From Polaribacter sp. BAL334 (GTDB taxonomy: Bacteria > Bacteroidota > Bacteroidia > Flavobacteriales > Flavobacteriaceae), in assembly GCF_015767435.1 (NCBI RefSeq), contig NZ_JADWOV010000271.1:124001-188000 (forward strand): a DNA stretch of 64,000 nucleotides, written 5' to 3'. Position numbers and translations under genes: made by a program. Position 1 is the first letter of the stretch. The number at the start of each line of letters is the position of its first letter. Below, piece after piece: positions 36,416 to 45,379 of the stretch. The notes beneath the pieces are model-generated. The model saw only the letters and a program-made list of their open reading frames with translations. It was not told the DNA's origin and did not search any database.

Positions 36416-37960
36416 TTACAAATCAAATTTAATTCCTTGTGCCAAAGGCAATTCAGTAGTATAATTGATGGTATTTGTCTGTCTTCGCATATACACTTTC
36501 CAAGCATCAGAGCCAGATTCTCGTCCACCACCAGTTTCTTTTTCGCCTCCAAAAGCACCACCAATTTCAGCCCCTGAAGTGCCAATATTTACATTTGCAA
36601 TACCACAATCTGAACCATTTACAGATAAAAAGGCTTCTGCTTCACGCAAATTATTGGTCATAATTGCAGATGACAAACCTTGTGCAACTCCGTTTTGAAT
36701 GTCAATAGCATTCATCACATCACCTGAATATTTTATCAAATATAAGATAGGCGCAAAAGTTTCGTGTTGCACAATTTCAAAGGAATTTTCAGCTGCGGCA
36801 ATGGCAGGTTTTACATAACAGCCACTTTCAAACCCTTCTCCACATAAAACTCCACCTTCCACAAGAATTTTTCCTCCTTCAGCAACTACTTTTAATAGCG
36901 CATTTTCGTACATTTTTACAGCAGCAATATCAATCAAAGGACCTACATGATTTTTTTCATCTAAAGGATTTCCAATTTTTAATTGTCCATACGCTTTCAC
37001 AACAGCATCTTTTACTTTGTCATAAATTGATTCATGAATAATCAATCTTCTAGTGGATGTGCAACGTTGTCCTGCTGTCCCAACTGCACCAAAAACAGCC
37101 CCAATTACGGTCATTTTTATATCAGCATCTGGCGTTACAATGATGGCGTTGTTTCCTCCTAATTCTAACAAAGATTTTCCTAAACGTCCTGCAACTTCTT
37201 TAGCAACAATTTTTCCCATTCTAGTGCTTCCTGTTGCAGAAATCAACGGAATTCGAATGTCTTTTGTCATGAATTCACCAACTTTATAATCGCCATTTAT
37301 CAAACAAGAAATTCCTTCAGGTAAATTATTTTCGGCTAAAACTTCTGCAATAATTTGTTGACAAGCAATGCCACACAAAGGTGTTTTTTCACTTGGTTTC
37401 CAAACGCAAACATCTCCACAAATCCAAGCCAAAGCTGTATTCCAAGCCCAAACAGCCACAGGAAAATTAAAAGCTGAAATAATTCCAACAATTCCTAAGG
37501 GATGATATTGTTCATACATTCTGTGTCCTGGACGCTCAGAATGCATGGTGAAACCATGCAATTGGCGTGACAAACCTACTGCAAAATCACAGATATCAAT
37601 CATTTCTTGCACTTCGCCCAAACCTTCTTGATACGATTTTCCCATTTCATAGGATACCAATTTCCCTAAAACTTCTTTTTTCAATCGTAATTTTTGTCCA
37701 AATTGACGCACAATTTCACCTCTAAATGGAGCCGGTTTTTTTCTCCAATATATAAATGCTTCAGAAGCTGAAATCATTACTTTTTCATAATCTTCTTTGC
37801 TGGTAAAGCTTACTTTTCCAATCAATAAACCATCTACTGGTGAATAACTTTCAATGGTTTCATTGCTTGAAGAAAAAGAATTTTTTCCTGTTGAAGTTCC
37901 TTGGTTTATGGATTTTAAGCCAAGCTCTTGTAGCATTTCTGTCTTGTCAAAATTTGTCAT
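36416..37960 (-). CDS. aldehyde dehydrogenase, ALDH7-type (alpha-aminoadipic semialdehyde dehydrogenase-like)
   Basis: A 514-residue NAD-dependent enzyme most similar to the ALDH7/antiquitin group, which oxidises alpha-aminoadipic semialdehyde in lysine breakdown. Seen: ISAFNFPVAVWAWNTALAWICGD, WKPSEKTPLCG (NAD binding), LELGGNNA (general base Glu) and nucleophile Cys in TAGQRCTSTRR. The start is the ATG at 37960 (MTNFDKTEML); the open frame upstream is hydrophobic, overlaps the divergent asparaginase gene and is not coding. No lysine aminotransferase or oxidase is beside it. Confidence 0.92.
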   Translation of the reverse strand: MTNFDKTEMLQELGLKSINQGTSTGKNSFSSSNETIESYSPVDGLLIGKVSFTSKEDYEKVMISASEAFIYWRKKPAPFRGEIVRQFGQKLRLKKEVLGKLVSYEMGKSYQEGLGEVQEMIDICDFAVGLSRQLHGFTMHSERPGHRMYEQYHPLGIVGIISAFNFPVAVWAWNTALAWICGDVCVWKPSEKTPLCGIACQQIIAEVLAENNLPEGISCLINGDYKVGEFMTKDIRIPLISATGSTRMGKIVAKEVAGRLGKSLLELGGNNAIIVTPDADIKMTVIGAVFGAVGTAGQRCTSTRRLIIHESIYDKVKDAVVKAYGQLKIGNPLDEKNHVGPLIDIAAVKMYENALLKVVAEGGKILVEGGVLCGEGFESGCYVKPAIAAAENSFEIVQHETFAPILYLIKYSGDVMNAIDIQNGVAQGLSSAIMTNNLREAEAFLSVNGSDCGIANVNIGTSGAEIGGAFGGEKETGGGRESGSDAWKVYMRRQTNTINYTTELPLAQGIKFDL

Positions 37961-38069
37961 TTTGTGATTCAATTTATGTTGTTTACTTTTAAGTCCGAAA
38001 TTACAAAATCTTTTACACATAAATAAATTTAACAAAAACAATATAAATTGTTTAAAATCTAACATAAAA

Positions 38070-39104
38070 ATGAAAAATTCCTTTCTTTTAGTTTTTTTAA
38101 GTCTTTTTTTAATCAGTTGTGAAACTACTTCCAAAGAAGAAAAAATCAATGATTTTGCAATTATCATTCATGGTGGAGCAGGTACTATTTTGAAAAAAAA
38201 CATGACTGATGAAAAAGAAGCAGCTTACAAAGCCAAGTTGGAAGAAGCTATAAAAGTAGGCTATACTATTTTAAAAAACGGAGGAACATCAACAGAAGCT
38301 GTGCTAAAAACGATACAAGTGATGGAAGAGTCACCACTTTTTAATGCAGGAAAAGGAGCCGTTTTTACCAACGCTGGAACCAATGAATTGGATGCTTCTT
38401 TTATGGATGGAAAAACGTTAAATGCAGGTGCAGTTGCTGGTGTAAAAGATGTAAAAAGTCCCATTGAATTGGCAATCAAAATCATGACAGATTCTGAACA
38501 TGTAATGCTTTCAGGAGAAGGAGCATCCACTTTTGCGAAAGAGAAAGGCTTGGAAATGGTGGATCCAAGTTATTTTTATACTGAAAATCGTTTTCAATCC
38601 TTACAAAAAATCATCGAACAAGAAAAAACACAATTAGATCACGATGATAAAAAAGCCAATTTTTACGATCCAAATATCAAGGACAGCAAATATGGAACTG
38701 TAGGTTGTGTTGCGCTAGATAAAAACGGAAATATTGCAGCTGGAACTTCCACTGGAGGAATGACTAATAAACGTTGGGGAAGAATTGGAGATGCTCCAAT
38801 AATTGGTTCAGGAACCTATGCAAATAACAATACTTGCGGAGTTTCTTCAACAGGTTGGGGCGAATATTTCATCAGAAGTCAAGTGGCGTATGACATTTCA
38901 GCGCAAATGGAATATCAGAAAAAATCGCTGAAAGAAGCCACCAAAGATGTCATCCAAAACAAGCTCACCAAATTGGGTGGAACAGGAGGCGTTGTTGCAT
39001 TAGACAAAAATGGGAATATGTCATTTGAGTTCAATACAGAAGGAATGTATAGAGCTTCTATGGATGAAAAAGGCGAGTTGATTATTAAGATTTATAAGGA
39101 ATAA
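38070..39104 (+). CDS. isoaspartyl peptidase / L-asparaginase (Ntn hydrolase), lipoprotein
   Basis: A 344-residue plant-type asparaginase (T2 family) hydrolysing asparagine and beta-aspartyl peptides. It is made as a precursor that self-cleaves before Thr210 (YGTVGCVALD), the nucleophile. Seen: FAIIIHGGAGTI near the start, NAGKGAVFTNAGTNELDASFMDG, and TSTGGMTNKRWGRIGDAPIIGSG. The signal MKNSFLLVFLSLFLISC anchors it by Cys17, so it acts in the envelope. Divergent from aldehyde dehydrogenase; its last 13 bases overlap the convergent gene. Confidence 0.94.
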   Translation: MKNSFLLVFLSLFLISCETTSKEEKINDFAIIIHGGAGTILKKNMTDEKEAAYKAKLEEAIKVGYTILKNGGTSTEAVLKTIQVMEESPLFNAGKGAVFTNAGTNELDASFMDGKTLNAGAVAGVKDVKSPIELAIKIMTDSEHVMLSGEGASTFAKEKGLEMVDPSYFYTENRFQSLQKIIEQEKTQLDHDDKKANFYDPNIKDSKYGTVGCVALDKNGNIAAGTSTGGMTNKRWGRIGDAPIIGSGTYANNNTCGVSSTGWGEYFIRSQVAYDISAQMEYQKKSLKEATKDVIQNKLTKLGGTGGVVALDKNGNMSFEFNTEGMYRASMDEKGELIIKIYKE

Positions 39105-39445
39105 TCCAACCAATTTTCTGGTAAATAAGCTAACTCGATATCAACAATTTCAGATTTTATTTTTTTGTGAATTCCAAATCTAGAAATTTTTGGAATAGAC
39201 AATTGAACATTATTCCTTTTATTTATCAATTCTAAAACATCAGGAATAGTTCTTTTTGCACATAAAACCAAGCTATTCATCATTGAGTTTGATTCTACTG
39301 TTAAATCATACAAATCAACAAAAAATGCAGGTTCATTATGTTGATAAATGATGAATTGTGATTCCTTTTTATCCATAATTTCAAACACTTTTTTCTCTCC
39401 GCTTAAAGTTCTGTATGTATTTAAATAAAGTTTCAAATTTTTCAA
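39092..39445 (-). CDS. hypothetical protein
   Basis: A 117-residue soluble protein with a TTG start (39445); the only other in-frame Met is residue 24. It alternates strands and helices (KVFEIMDKKESQFIIYQHNEPAFFVDLYDL) and has no recognisable motif. It overlaps the end of the asparaginase gene by 13 bases tail to tail. The 250 bases upstream, to the LuxE-like gene, are very AT-rich and hold no other gene. Confidence 0.55.
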   Translation of the reverse strand: MKNLKLYLNTYRTLSGEKKVFEIMDKKESQFIIYQHNEPAFFVDLYDLTVESNSMMNSLVLCAKRTIPDVLELINKRNNVQLSIPKISRFGIHKKIKSEIVDIELAYLPENWLDYSL

Positions 39446-39686
39446 TTTTTTAAAGTTAAAATACTGTTTGTTTTAACTATGTACGTAATTTTTGATGAAA
39501 TGTTTTTTAATTGATGATCTATTTTATGGTTTCAATCTACTTTTAAAATTTAAATATTAAAGATATGATAATTATATGCATAAGAATTATCAAAAATACA
39601 ATATATTAATGATATTTTATGAATATGATAAAAAATTAAATTTTATAGAATTTAAAGATTATGAAAAAGCTTCATTATTTAATACT

Positions 39687-39694
39687 TATTTTTG
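39687..39694 (+). promoter_or_regulatory. -7 element of the LuxE-like gene
   Basis: TATTTTTG matches TAnnTTTG and lies 8 bases before the chosen ATG at 39702, which would give a nearly leaderless message. No clear -33 element. Confidence 0.4.
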
Positions 39695-39701
39695 TAACAT
39701 A

Positions 39702-40676
39702 ATGAGTAAATTTTTGTTTGACATAAAGTCTGATGAGCAATTCAAAAAAGTTGCATTTGAAGTTTTTAAACATCAGTTTGAAAATAATAAAACCTATCGT
39801 TCATTTTGCGATTTGTTAAATGTTCATCCATCAGATATAAATTCACTAGAACAAATCCCGTTTTTACCCATTCAGTTTTTTAAAAGCAGAAAAGTGCTTT
39901 CCTCTAAAGACGAAATTCAAGAAATATTTTCCAGTTCAGGAACTACAGGAAGTGTTACTAGTCAACATTATATTACTGATATTGAACTATATAAAGAAAG
40001 TTATTCAAAAGGATTTGCACATTTTTATGGCGATATCAAAGACTATATTGTATTGGCATTATTGCCCAATTATTTAGAAAGAAATGGCTCTTCCTTGGTT
40101 TTTATGGTGGATGATTTGATTCGAAAAACGCACAATTCTGAAAGTGGATTTTACCTTCACAATTTAGATGAATTGACTCAAAAACTCATTGAATTAGACA
40201 AAAATGGACAAAAAATCTTATTAATTGGTGTTTCATTTGCTTTGTTAGATTTGATTGAAAAACATCAATTTTCTTTGAAAAATACGATTGTGATTGAAAC
40301 TGGAGGCATGAAAGGCAAAAGAAAAGAATTGGTAAGAGAGGAACTTCATTTACTATTAAAAAAAGGATTTGGAGTTGCTGAAATTCACTCAGAATATGGA
40401 ATGACAGAACTGTTAAGTCAAGCATATTCTAAAGGGAATGGCATTTTCAAAACACCACCTTGGATGAAAATTCTAATCAGAGATACTGAGGATGCTTTGA
40501 CAATTTTGCCAAGAGAAAAAACGGGAGGAATCAATGTGATAGACCTTGCAAATTACAATTCGTGTTCATTTATTGCCACACAAGATTTGGGGAAAATTCA
40601 TCAAAATGGCACTTTCGAAATTATTGGTCGTTTTGACAATTCAGACATTAGAGGTTGTAATTTGATGGTGTTGTAA
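39702..40676 (+). CDS. LuxE-like acyl-protein synthetase
   Basis: A 324-residue adenylate-forming enzyme of the LuxE/long-chain acyl-protein ligase group. Seen: FSSSGTTGSVTSQHYI (AMP-binding P-loop), IVIETGGMKGKRKELVREELH, HSEYGMTELLSQAYSKG and GRFDNSDIRGCNLMVL at the end. Luminescence partners luxC, luxD, luxA and luxB are absent, so it has another role, perhaps activating a carboxylic acid for a carrier or lipid pathway. I took the ATG at 39702 (MSKFLFDIKSDEQF); the open frame upstream to 39576 is AT-rich and precedes the -7 element. Confidence 0.83.
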   Translation: MSKFLFDIKSDEQFKKVAFEVFKHQFENNKTYRSFCDLLNVHPSDINSLEQIPFLPIQFFKSRKVLSSKDEIQEIFSSSGTTGSVTSQHYITDIELYKESYSKGFAHFYGDIKDYIVLALLPNYLERNGSSLVFMVDDLIRKTHNSESGFYLHNLDELTQKLIELDKNGQKILLIGVSFALLDLIEKHQFSLKNTIVIETGGMKGKRKELVREELHLLLKKGFGVAEIHSEYGMTELLSQAYSKGNGIFKTPPWMKILIRDTEDALTILPREKTGGINVIDLANYNSCSFIATQDLGKIHQNGTFEIIGRFDNSDIRGCNLMVL

Positions 40677-40717
40677 TTTTTTTTAAAAGTTTCGACTACA
40701 CTAAAAAACAAATTCAT

Positions 40718-41173
40718 ATGAAACTTTTATCAACTATTTTTTTAATTGTAATATCAATTTCAGTCAAAGCTCAATCAACAGAATTTAACACCAAAAAAGG
40801 CTATGTAGCTGAGGGTTATGATGTGGTTTCTTATTTTAATGAAAAAACTCCAATAGTTGGGAATAAAAAATATCAAACTACTTTTGAAAAGGCTACTTTC
40901 AAATTTGCGTCTGCAAAAAATTTAGAAATATTCAAAGCTAATCCACTAAAATATATACCACAATATGGAGGATTTTGTGCTTATGCTGTAGCTGCTAAAA
41001 ATACTAAAATGGATATTGATGCTGATTCTTATGAGATTAGAGATGGTAAATTATATTTATTTTACAGCTCTTGGTTTGGCAATAAATTAGAAGATTGGCA
41101 AAAAGAGGACACCAAAAAATTGCAACAACTGGGAGATAAAAATTGGGAATTTTTAAAACAAAAAAACAACTAA
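40718..41173 (+). CDS. YHS-domain protein, secreted, copy 1
   Basis: A 151-residue protein with a signal peptide (MKLLSTIFLIVISISVKAQS). The mature part is a YHS domain: YVAEGYDVVSYFNEKTPIVG, FKANPLKYIPQYGGFCAYAV with one Cys. YHS domains bind metals such as copper or iron in other contexts, but the role here is unknown. It forms a tandem pair with the next gene, one base apart, sharing most motifs. Confidence 0.88.
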   Translation: MKLLSTIFLIVISISVKAQSTEFNTKKGYVAEGYDVVSYFNEKTPIVGNKKYQTTFEKATFKFASAKNLEIFKANPLKYIPQYGGFCAYAVAAKNTKMDIDADSYEIRDGKLYLFYSSWFGNKLEDWQKEDTKKLQQLGDKNWEFLKQKNN

Positions 41174-41174
41174 A

Positions 41175-41621
41175 ATGAAAAAATATTTCTCTTTTTTAGT
41201 TCTTTTAATTTCATCAAATTTATTCTCTCAAAATACAGAATATAATTTAAAAAATGGCTATGTTGCTGAAGGTTATGATGTTGTATCGTATTTTCAACAA
41301 CAAGTTACAAAAGGGAATAAACAATTTACGGCCAATTTTGATGGTGTGAAATTTCAATTTTCGTCACAAGAAAACCTTACTCTTTTTAATTTAAATCCCC
41401 AAAAATACATACCACAATATGGAGGATTTTGTGCGTATGCAATTGGCAAAAACGGAGAAAAAGTAAGCATTCATCCAAAAACATTTGAAATTAGAGAGGG
41501 AAAATTATACCTGTTTTACAATTCTTGGGGAACCAATACTTTAGAGCTTTGGCAAAAAGAAGGAGCAGAAAAATTGCAACAAAAAGCAGATGAAAATTGG
41601 AAGAAAATCGTAAAAAATTAG
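41175..41621 (+). CDS. YHS-domain protein, secreted, copy 2
   Basis: A 148-residue paralogue of the preceding protein: signal MKKYFSFLVLLISSNLFSQN, then YVAEGYDVVSYFQQQVTKGN and NPQKYIPQYGGFCAYAIGKNG. Loss of a Pro-Ile loop after YF distinguishes it from copy 1. The two genes form one unit and arose by tandem duplication. It converges with the minus-strand hydroxylase gene (12-base gap). Confidence 0.88.
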   Translation: MKKYFSFLVLLISSNLFSQNTEYNLKNGYVAEGYDVVSYFQQQVTKGNKQFTANFDGVKFQFSSQENLTLFNLNPQKYIPQYGGFCAYAIGKNGEKVSIHPKTFEIREGKLYLFYNSWGTNTLELWQKEGAEKLQQKADENWKKIVKN

Positions 41622-41633
41622 TTTTTAAAAAGA

Positions 41634-42392
41634 TTATTTTTCGAATTCCGTTTTCATCAATCTGTCCCAAAAAGTAAAATACAATCCGTAATTATAATTG
41701 AATTTTCGATGGTGAAAATCATGATGAGTGGCTCCAATAAACCATTTTTGAAACCATTTTCCAAATCTTCCTGAAGGATAAATTTCTACTCCAGCATGAT
41801 TGATAGTTGCCGAAATTGTCATGATTAAAAGCACAAAAAGGAGCGCATACATGTGTAATGGCAAAATAAGAATCACAATAGGTAAAAACGCCGCTTGAAA
41901 AATGGTTTCTAACGGATGAAATGAAAACGAAGTCAACACAGAAGTATAAACACTTTTATGATGAATTAAATGCAAATATTTATACACTTTTGGCAAATGC
42001 ATCCATCTGTGAAACCAATAATAATAAGCGTCTTGTAAAACCAGAAAGATAAAAATGCTCAATGGAAAATAAAAAAAAGAGGTAGTTGAAAACTCAGTAT
42101 AAATCGCAGTAAATCCATTTACATATAAAAAATAGATTAACAAGCCTGTGGCAGCAAAAATAAGTCCGCTAATAAAAGACCAAAATATTTCTTTTTGTAA
42201 TTGTGATTTCTTCAGGGTTTTTTTATGCAAAAATCGATGTTGAAAAGCGTTTTTTAGAAACTCAAAAAATACCAAATGATACAATCCAGAGACAACCAAA
42301 TAGCGCACAAAAATGATTACTGTAAGTGTTACAAAAAGGGAACTTACTGTGTAAAAATTTGTGAAATCGATATTTGGTAATTGGTTTTTCAC
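41634..42392 (-). CDS. sterol desaturase / fatty acid hydroxylase family membrane protein
   Basis: A 252-residue membrane di-iron oxygenase. Seen: about five hydrophobic helices and the histidine boxes HRWMH (in YYWFHRWMHLPKVYKYLHLIHHKSV), LIHH, and HHDFHHRKFNYNYG near the end. Family members hydroxylate or desaturate sterols, carotenoids or lipids; the substrate is not evident. GTG start at 42392. It lies after the toxin-antitoxin pair. Confidence 0.88.
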   Translation of the reverse strand: MKNQLPNIDFTNFYTVSSLFVTLTVIIFVRYLVVSGLYHLVFFEFLKNAFQHRFLHKKTLKKSQLQKEIFWSFISGLIFAATGLLIYFLYVNGFTAIYTEFSTTSFFYFPLSIFIFLVLQDAYYYWFHRWMHLPKVYKYLHLIHHKSVYTSVLTSFSFHPLETIFQAAFLPIVILILPLHMYALLFVLLIMTISATINHAGVEIYPSGRFGKWFQKWFIGATHHDFHHRKFNYNYGLYFTFWDRLMKTEFEK

Positions 42393-42425
42393 TATTCAAA
42401 ATATTTTTTAAAAAATGACTCACTC

Positions 42426-42731
42426 TTAATTTAATAATTTTTGTAGTGTTCTAGGATTCATCCTGTTATTAAAAAAAGTAAGTACATAAATCTTATTATT
42501 TTCTCTATCAATTTTATAATACAATGAAACGTTTCTGTGGAGAACAGCTTTCCTTATTTCTAATCTTTTGATAATTATAGAATGACTAATTTTTTCATTT
42601 TTGATATTTTCTAACATAGAATCTGTTAGATTTCTGAATTCTTTCATTTCTTTTTTAGTCCATCTAAAATCAAGATTTTCAAAAATTTCAGTAAAGGTAT
42701 TATTTGCTAATCTTGTCCAGATAATCTCCAT
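42426..42731 (-). CDS. RelE/ParE-type toxin
   Basis: A 101-residue protein with the RelE/ParE fold: MEIIWTRLANNTFTEIFENLD at the start, LEIRKAVLHRNVSLYYKIDRENNKIYVLTFFNNRMNP at the end, the typical strand order and last-strand asparagine-arginine-rich end. It acts on ribosome-bound mRNA or gyrase in relatives; which one cannot be read here. It follows its antitoxin by three bases. Confidence 0.82.
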   Translation of the reverse strand: MEIIWTRLANNTFTEIFENLDFRWTKKEMKEFRNLTDSMLENIKNEKISHSIIIKRLEIRKAVLHRNVSLYYKIDRENNKIYVLTFFNNRMNPRTLQKLLN

Positions 42732-42734
42732 GAA

Positions 42735-42974
42735 TTAAAGATTATATCTTTCTTTAATTCCTTTCATAACTTGTTCATGAGAAATTAAATTTCCAGCCTC
42801 AATATCTTTCAAACCTTTTTCAATCAATATTTTTTCTGTTTCAGAAATTGAAATTTCCCAATTATCAGTATCAGAAAAATTACTTTTGATATTTTTCAAA
42901 GTGTTAATAATTGATTCGTCATTGACGCTTGTCAACCATTCTATCAATTTATATTTTTCTAATTGGATGTCCAT
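42735..42974 (-). CDS. antitoxin partner of the RelE/ParE toxin
   Basis: A 79-residue protein with no catalytic motif, acidic, and with the C-terminal segment ILIEKGLKDIEAGNLISHEQVMKGIKERY typical of antitoxins that wrap around RelE/ParE toxins (compare prlF/relB-like tails ending in ISHEQV). The gene precedes the toxin by three bases, the normal order. Upstream is tyrS, read in the same direction 45 bases away. Confidence 0.78.
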   Translation of the reverse strand: MDIQLEKYKLIEWLTSVNDESIINTLKNIKSNFSDTDNWEISISETEKILIEKGLKDIEAGNLISHEQVMKGIKERYNL

Positions 42975-43019
42975 GAAAATTTATTTTCAGTAAATATAAG
43001 GATTTTTTTGTGCGCTTTT

Positions 43020-44312
43020 TTATTCAAATCGGATCAAAAAATAACTCTTTTTACCTCTTTGCAATAACACATATTTTTCAGCGATTAAATCGTTCTTTGT
43101 GATGATAAAATCTTCAGAAACTTTTTCTTTGTTAACAGCAATTCCATTCTCTTTCAAAGCTCTTTTTGCTTCTCCGTTTGAACTTAAAAAATTCGTTTTC
43201 CCAGCCAAAGCATCTACCATTGAAATACCTTCACTTAACAATACTGAAGAAATTAAAGCTTGTGGAATTCCGTCAAAAACATCTAAAAATGTTTGTTCAT
43301 CCAATGATTTTAAAGCGCTTGAAGTGGAGTTTCCAAATAAAATTTCGGAAGCTGCAATGGCATTTTCATACGCTTCTTTTCCATGAACTAATAGTGTCAC
43401 TTCTTCGCCCAAACGTTTTTGTAGAATTCTAGTATGAGGTGCTTTTGCGTGTTCAATTACCAAATTTTGAATGGTTTCTTGGTCCAAAAACGTAAAAATT
43501 TTGATGTATTTTTCAGCATCATCATCAGAAGTATTCAACCAATATTGGTAAAATTTGTAAGCAGAAGTTCTTTTTGAATCCAACCAAACATTGCCACCTT
43601 CCGATTTTCCAAATTTCGAACCATCAGATTTTGTGATTAAAGGACAAGTAATTGCATAGCCTTTTCCACCTCCAATTCTGCGAATCAATTCAGTTCCTGT
43701 AGTGATATTTCCCCATTGATCAGAGCCGCCCATTTGCAAAGTAGTTGCTTGATTTTTATACAAATGCAAAAAGTCATAACCCTGCACTAATTGATAGGTA
43801 AATTCTGTAAACGACATCCCTTCTTTTGATTCAGAACTGATTCTATTTTTCACAGAATCTTTTGACATCATATAATTTACGGTGATGTGTTTTCCTACAT
43901 CGCGAATAAATTCTAAGAAGGAAAAATCTTTCATCCAGTCGTAATTATTCACTAAAATTGCTGCGTTTTTTGCATCACTTGTAAAATCTAAAAAGTGTGA
44001 TAATTGTGCTTTTACACATTCTTGATTGTGTCTCAATGTTTTTTCATCCAACAAATTTCGTTCAGAAGATTTCCCTGAAGGATCTCCAATCATACCTGTT
44101 GCACCACCAACCAAAGCAATTGGTCTGTGTCCACATCGTTGATAATGAGCTAGTAACATAATTGGAACTAAATTTCCAATATGCAAAGAATCCGCAGTTG
44201 GGTCAAATCCCACATAGGCACTTCTCATTTCTTCTAACAAATGTTCTTCCGTTCCAGGCATGCTATCATGCAACATTCCTCTCCATTGCAATTCCTCAAT
44301 AAAATTCTTCAT
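43020..44312 (-). CDS. tyrS: tyrosyl-tRNA synthetase
   Basis: A 430-residue class I synthetase charging tRNA-Tyr. Seen: HIGN (residues 44-47 in [10 protein letters not shown]), [24 protein letters not shown] (the KMSKS signature) and a C-terminal S4 domain ([24 protein letters not shown]). The ATG at 44312 ([12 protein letters not shown]) is chosen because the upstream frame start at 44336 lies in a TATATTTG -7 box (44341-44334). Confidence 0.97.
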   Translation of the reverse strand: MKNFIEELQWRGMLHDSMPGTEEHLLEEMRSAYVGFDPTADSLHIGNLVPIMLLAHYQRCGHRPIALVGGATGMIGDPSGKSSERNLLDEKTLRHNQECVKAQLSHFLDFTSDAKNAAILVNNYDWMKDFSFLEFIRDVGKHITVNYMMSKDSVKNRISSESKEGMSFTEFTYQLVQGYDFLHLYKNQATTLQMGGSDQWGNITTGTELIRRIGGGKGYAITCPLITKSDGSKFGKSEGGNVWLDSKRTSAYKFYQYWLNTSDDDAEKYIKIFTFLDQETIQNLVIEHAKAPHTRILQKRLGEEVTLLVHGKEAYENAIAASEILFGNSTSSALKSLDEQTFLDVFDGIPQALISSVLLSEGISMVDALAGKTNFLSSNGEAKRALKENGIAVNKEKVSEDFIITKNDLIAEKYVLLQRGKKSYFLIRFE

Positions 44313-44333
44313 TGTATTCAATTTATCAAGTGG

Positions 44334-44341
44334 CAAATATA
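44334..44341 (-). promoter_or_regulatory. -7 element of tyrS
   Basis: TATATTTG on the minus strand, 21 bases before the tyrS ATG. No -33 box is seen, so support is partial. Confidence 0.45.
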
Positions 44342-44374
44342 AGTTTATCAGCTAAAATATGCTAAATTCGTACT

Positions 44375-45376
44375 ATGATTTTAGTCACAGGAGGCACAGG
44401 TTTGGTTGGTTCGCATTTGTTGGTTCATTTGTGTTTGAAAAACGAACGCATAAGAGCAATTTATAGAACAGAATCGTCATTAGAAAAGGTAAAAAAAGTC
44501 TTTTTTTCCTATGCTGATGTTACCACTTTATTTGATAAAATTGAATGGTTTCAAGCAGATATTACTGATGTTCCTGCTATGATTCCTGCTTTTTTTGGGG
44601 TAAAACAGGTGTATCATTGTGCGGCTTTTATTTCCTTTAATCCGAGAGATTATCGAGAAATGCGAAAGGTAAATATTCATGGAACAGCGATTGTTGTGAA
44701 TCTTGCCATTGATGCAAAAGTGGAGAAATTTTGCTATGTAAGTTCAATTGCAGCTGTTGGTGAATCCCTAACAAATGATGTGATTACCGAAGAAAATGAG
44801 TGGAACAAAGAGTTGGACAATAGTGGTTATTCTATCACAAAATTTGGTGCAGAAATGGAAGTTTGGCGCGCAAGTCAAGAAGGAATTCCAGTAATAGTAG
44901 TAAATCCTGGAGTGATTTTAGGAAGTGGATTTTGGGACACAGGTTCAGGAAAATTATTCAGTCAAGTATATCAGGGTTTTCCCTTTTTTACGGAAGGAAT
45001 TACAGGATTTGTTTCAGTAAAAGACGTTGTAAACGCAATGATTTTATTGATGAATGGTACAACAGCAAATGAACGTTTTATTTTAGTGTCAGAAAATAAA
45101 AGTTTTAAAGAAGTTTTATTTGCAATTGCGGATGCTTTTGGGAAAAATCGACCGTCAAAAAAAATCAATGTTTGGCAAACAGCCATTTTTTGGAGATTTT
45201 CATGGATTGTTTCTAAAATTACTGGCAAAGAGCATTTACTGAGCAAATATTCAGCAAAATCTGCGCATACTATTTCCAAGTATTCATCAGAAAAATTAGT
45301 AAAAACAGTAGATTTTCAGTTTGAAAAAATAGAAAATGCTATTCAAGAAATTGTGAAAACATTTCCAAAAAAGTGA
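44375..45376 (+). CDS. NAD-dependent epimerase/dehydratase family protein
   Basis: A 333-residue extended SDR: MILVTGGTGLVGSHLLVHL (Rossmann), YVSSIAAVGES, and YSITKFGAEMEVWRA for the Y-x-x-x-K pair, followed by VVNPGVILGSGFWDTGSGKLF. This pattern matches dihydroflavonol-reductase/epimerase-like proteins common in Bacteroidota; the true substrate is unknown. Divergent from tyrS and convergent with the DUF4296 gene (3-base gap). Confidence 0.88.
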   Translation: MILVTGGTGLVGSHLLVHLCLKNERIRAIYRTESSLEKVKKVFFSYADVTTLFDKIEWFQADITDVPAMIPAFFGVKQVYHCAAFISFNPRDYREMRKVNIHGTAIVVNLAIDAKVEKFCYVSSIAAVGESLTNDVITEENEWNKELDNSGYSITKFGAEMEVWRASQEGIPVIVVNPGVILGSGFWDTGSGKLFSQVYQGFPFFTEGITGFVSVKDVVNAMILLMNGTTANERFILVSENKSFKEVLFAIADAFGKNRPSKKINVWQTAIFWRFSWIVSKITGKEHLLSKYSAKSAHTISKYSSEKLVKTVDFQFEKIENAIQEIVKTFPKK

Positions 45377-45379
45377 ACC

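Noticed and set aside
37961-38167. N-terminal extension of the aldehyde dehydrogenase frame (69 residues)
   Set aside because: It overlaps the divergent asparaginase start, is a low-complexity hydrophobic translation of AT-rich DNA, and the family begins at the ATG at 37960.
39446-39701. Coding extension of the LuxE-like gene and other short frames in this AT-rich gap
   Set aside because: Very AT-rich, no family match at the N terminus, and a -7 element sits just before the later ATG.
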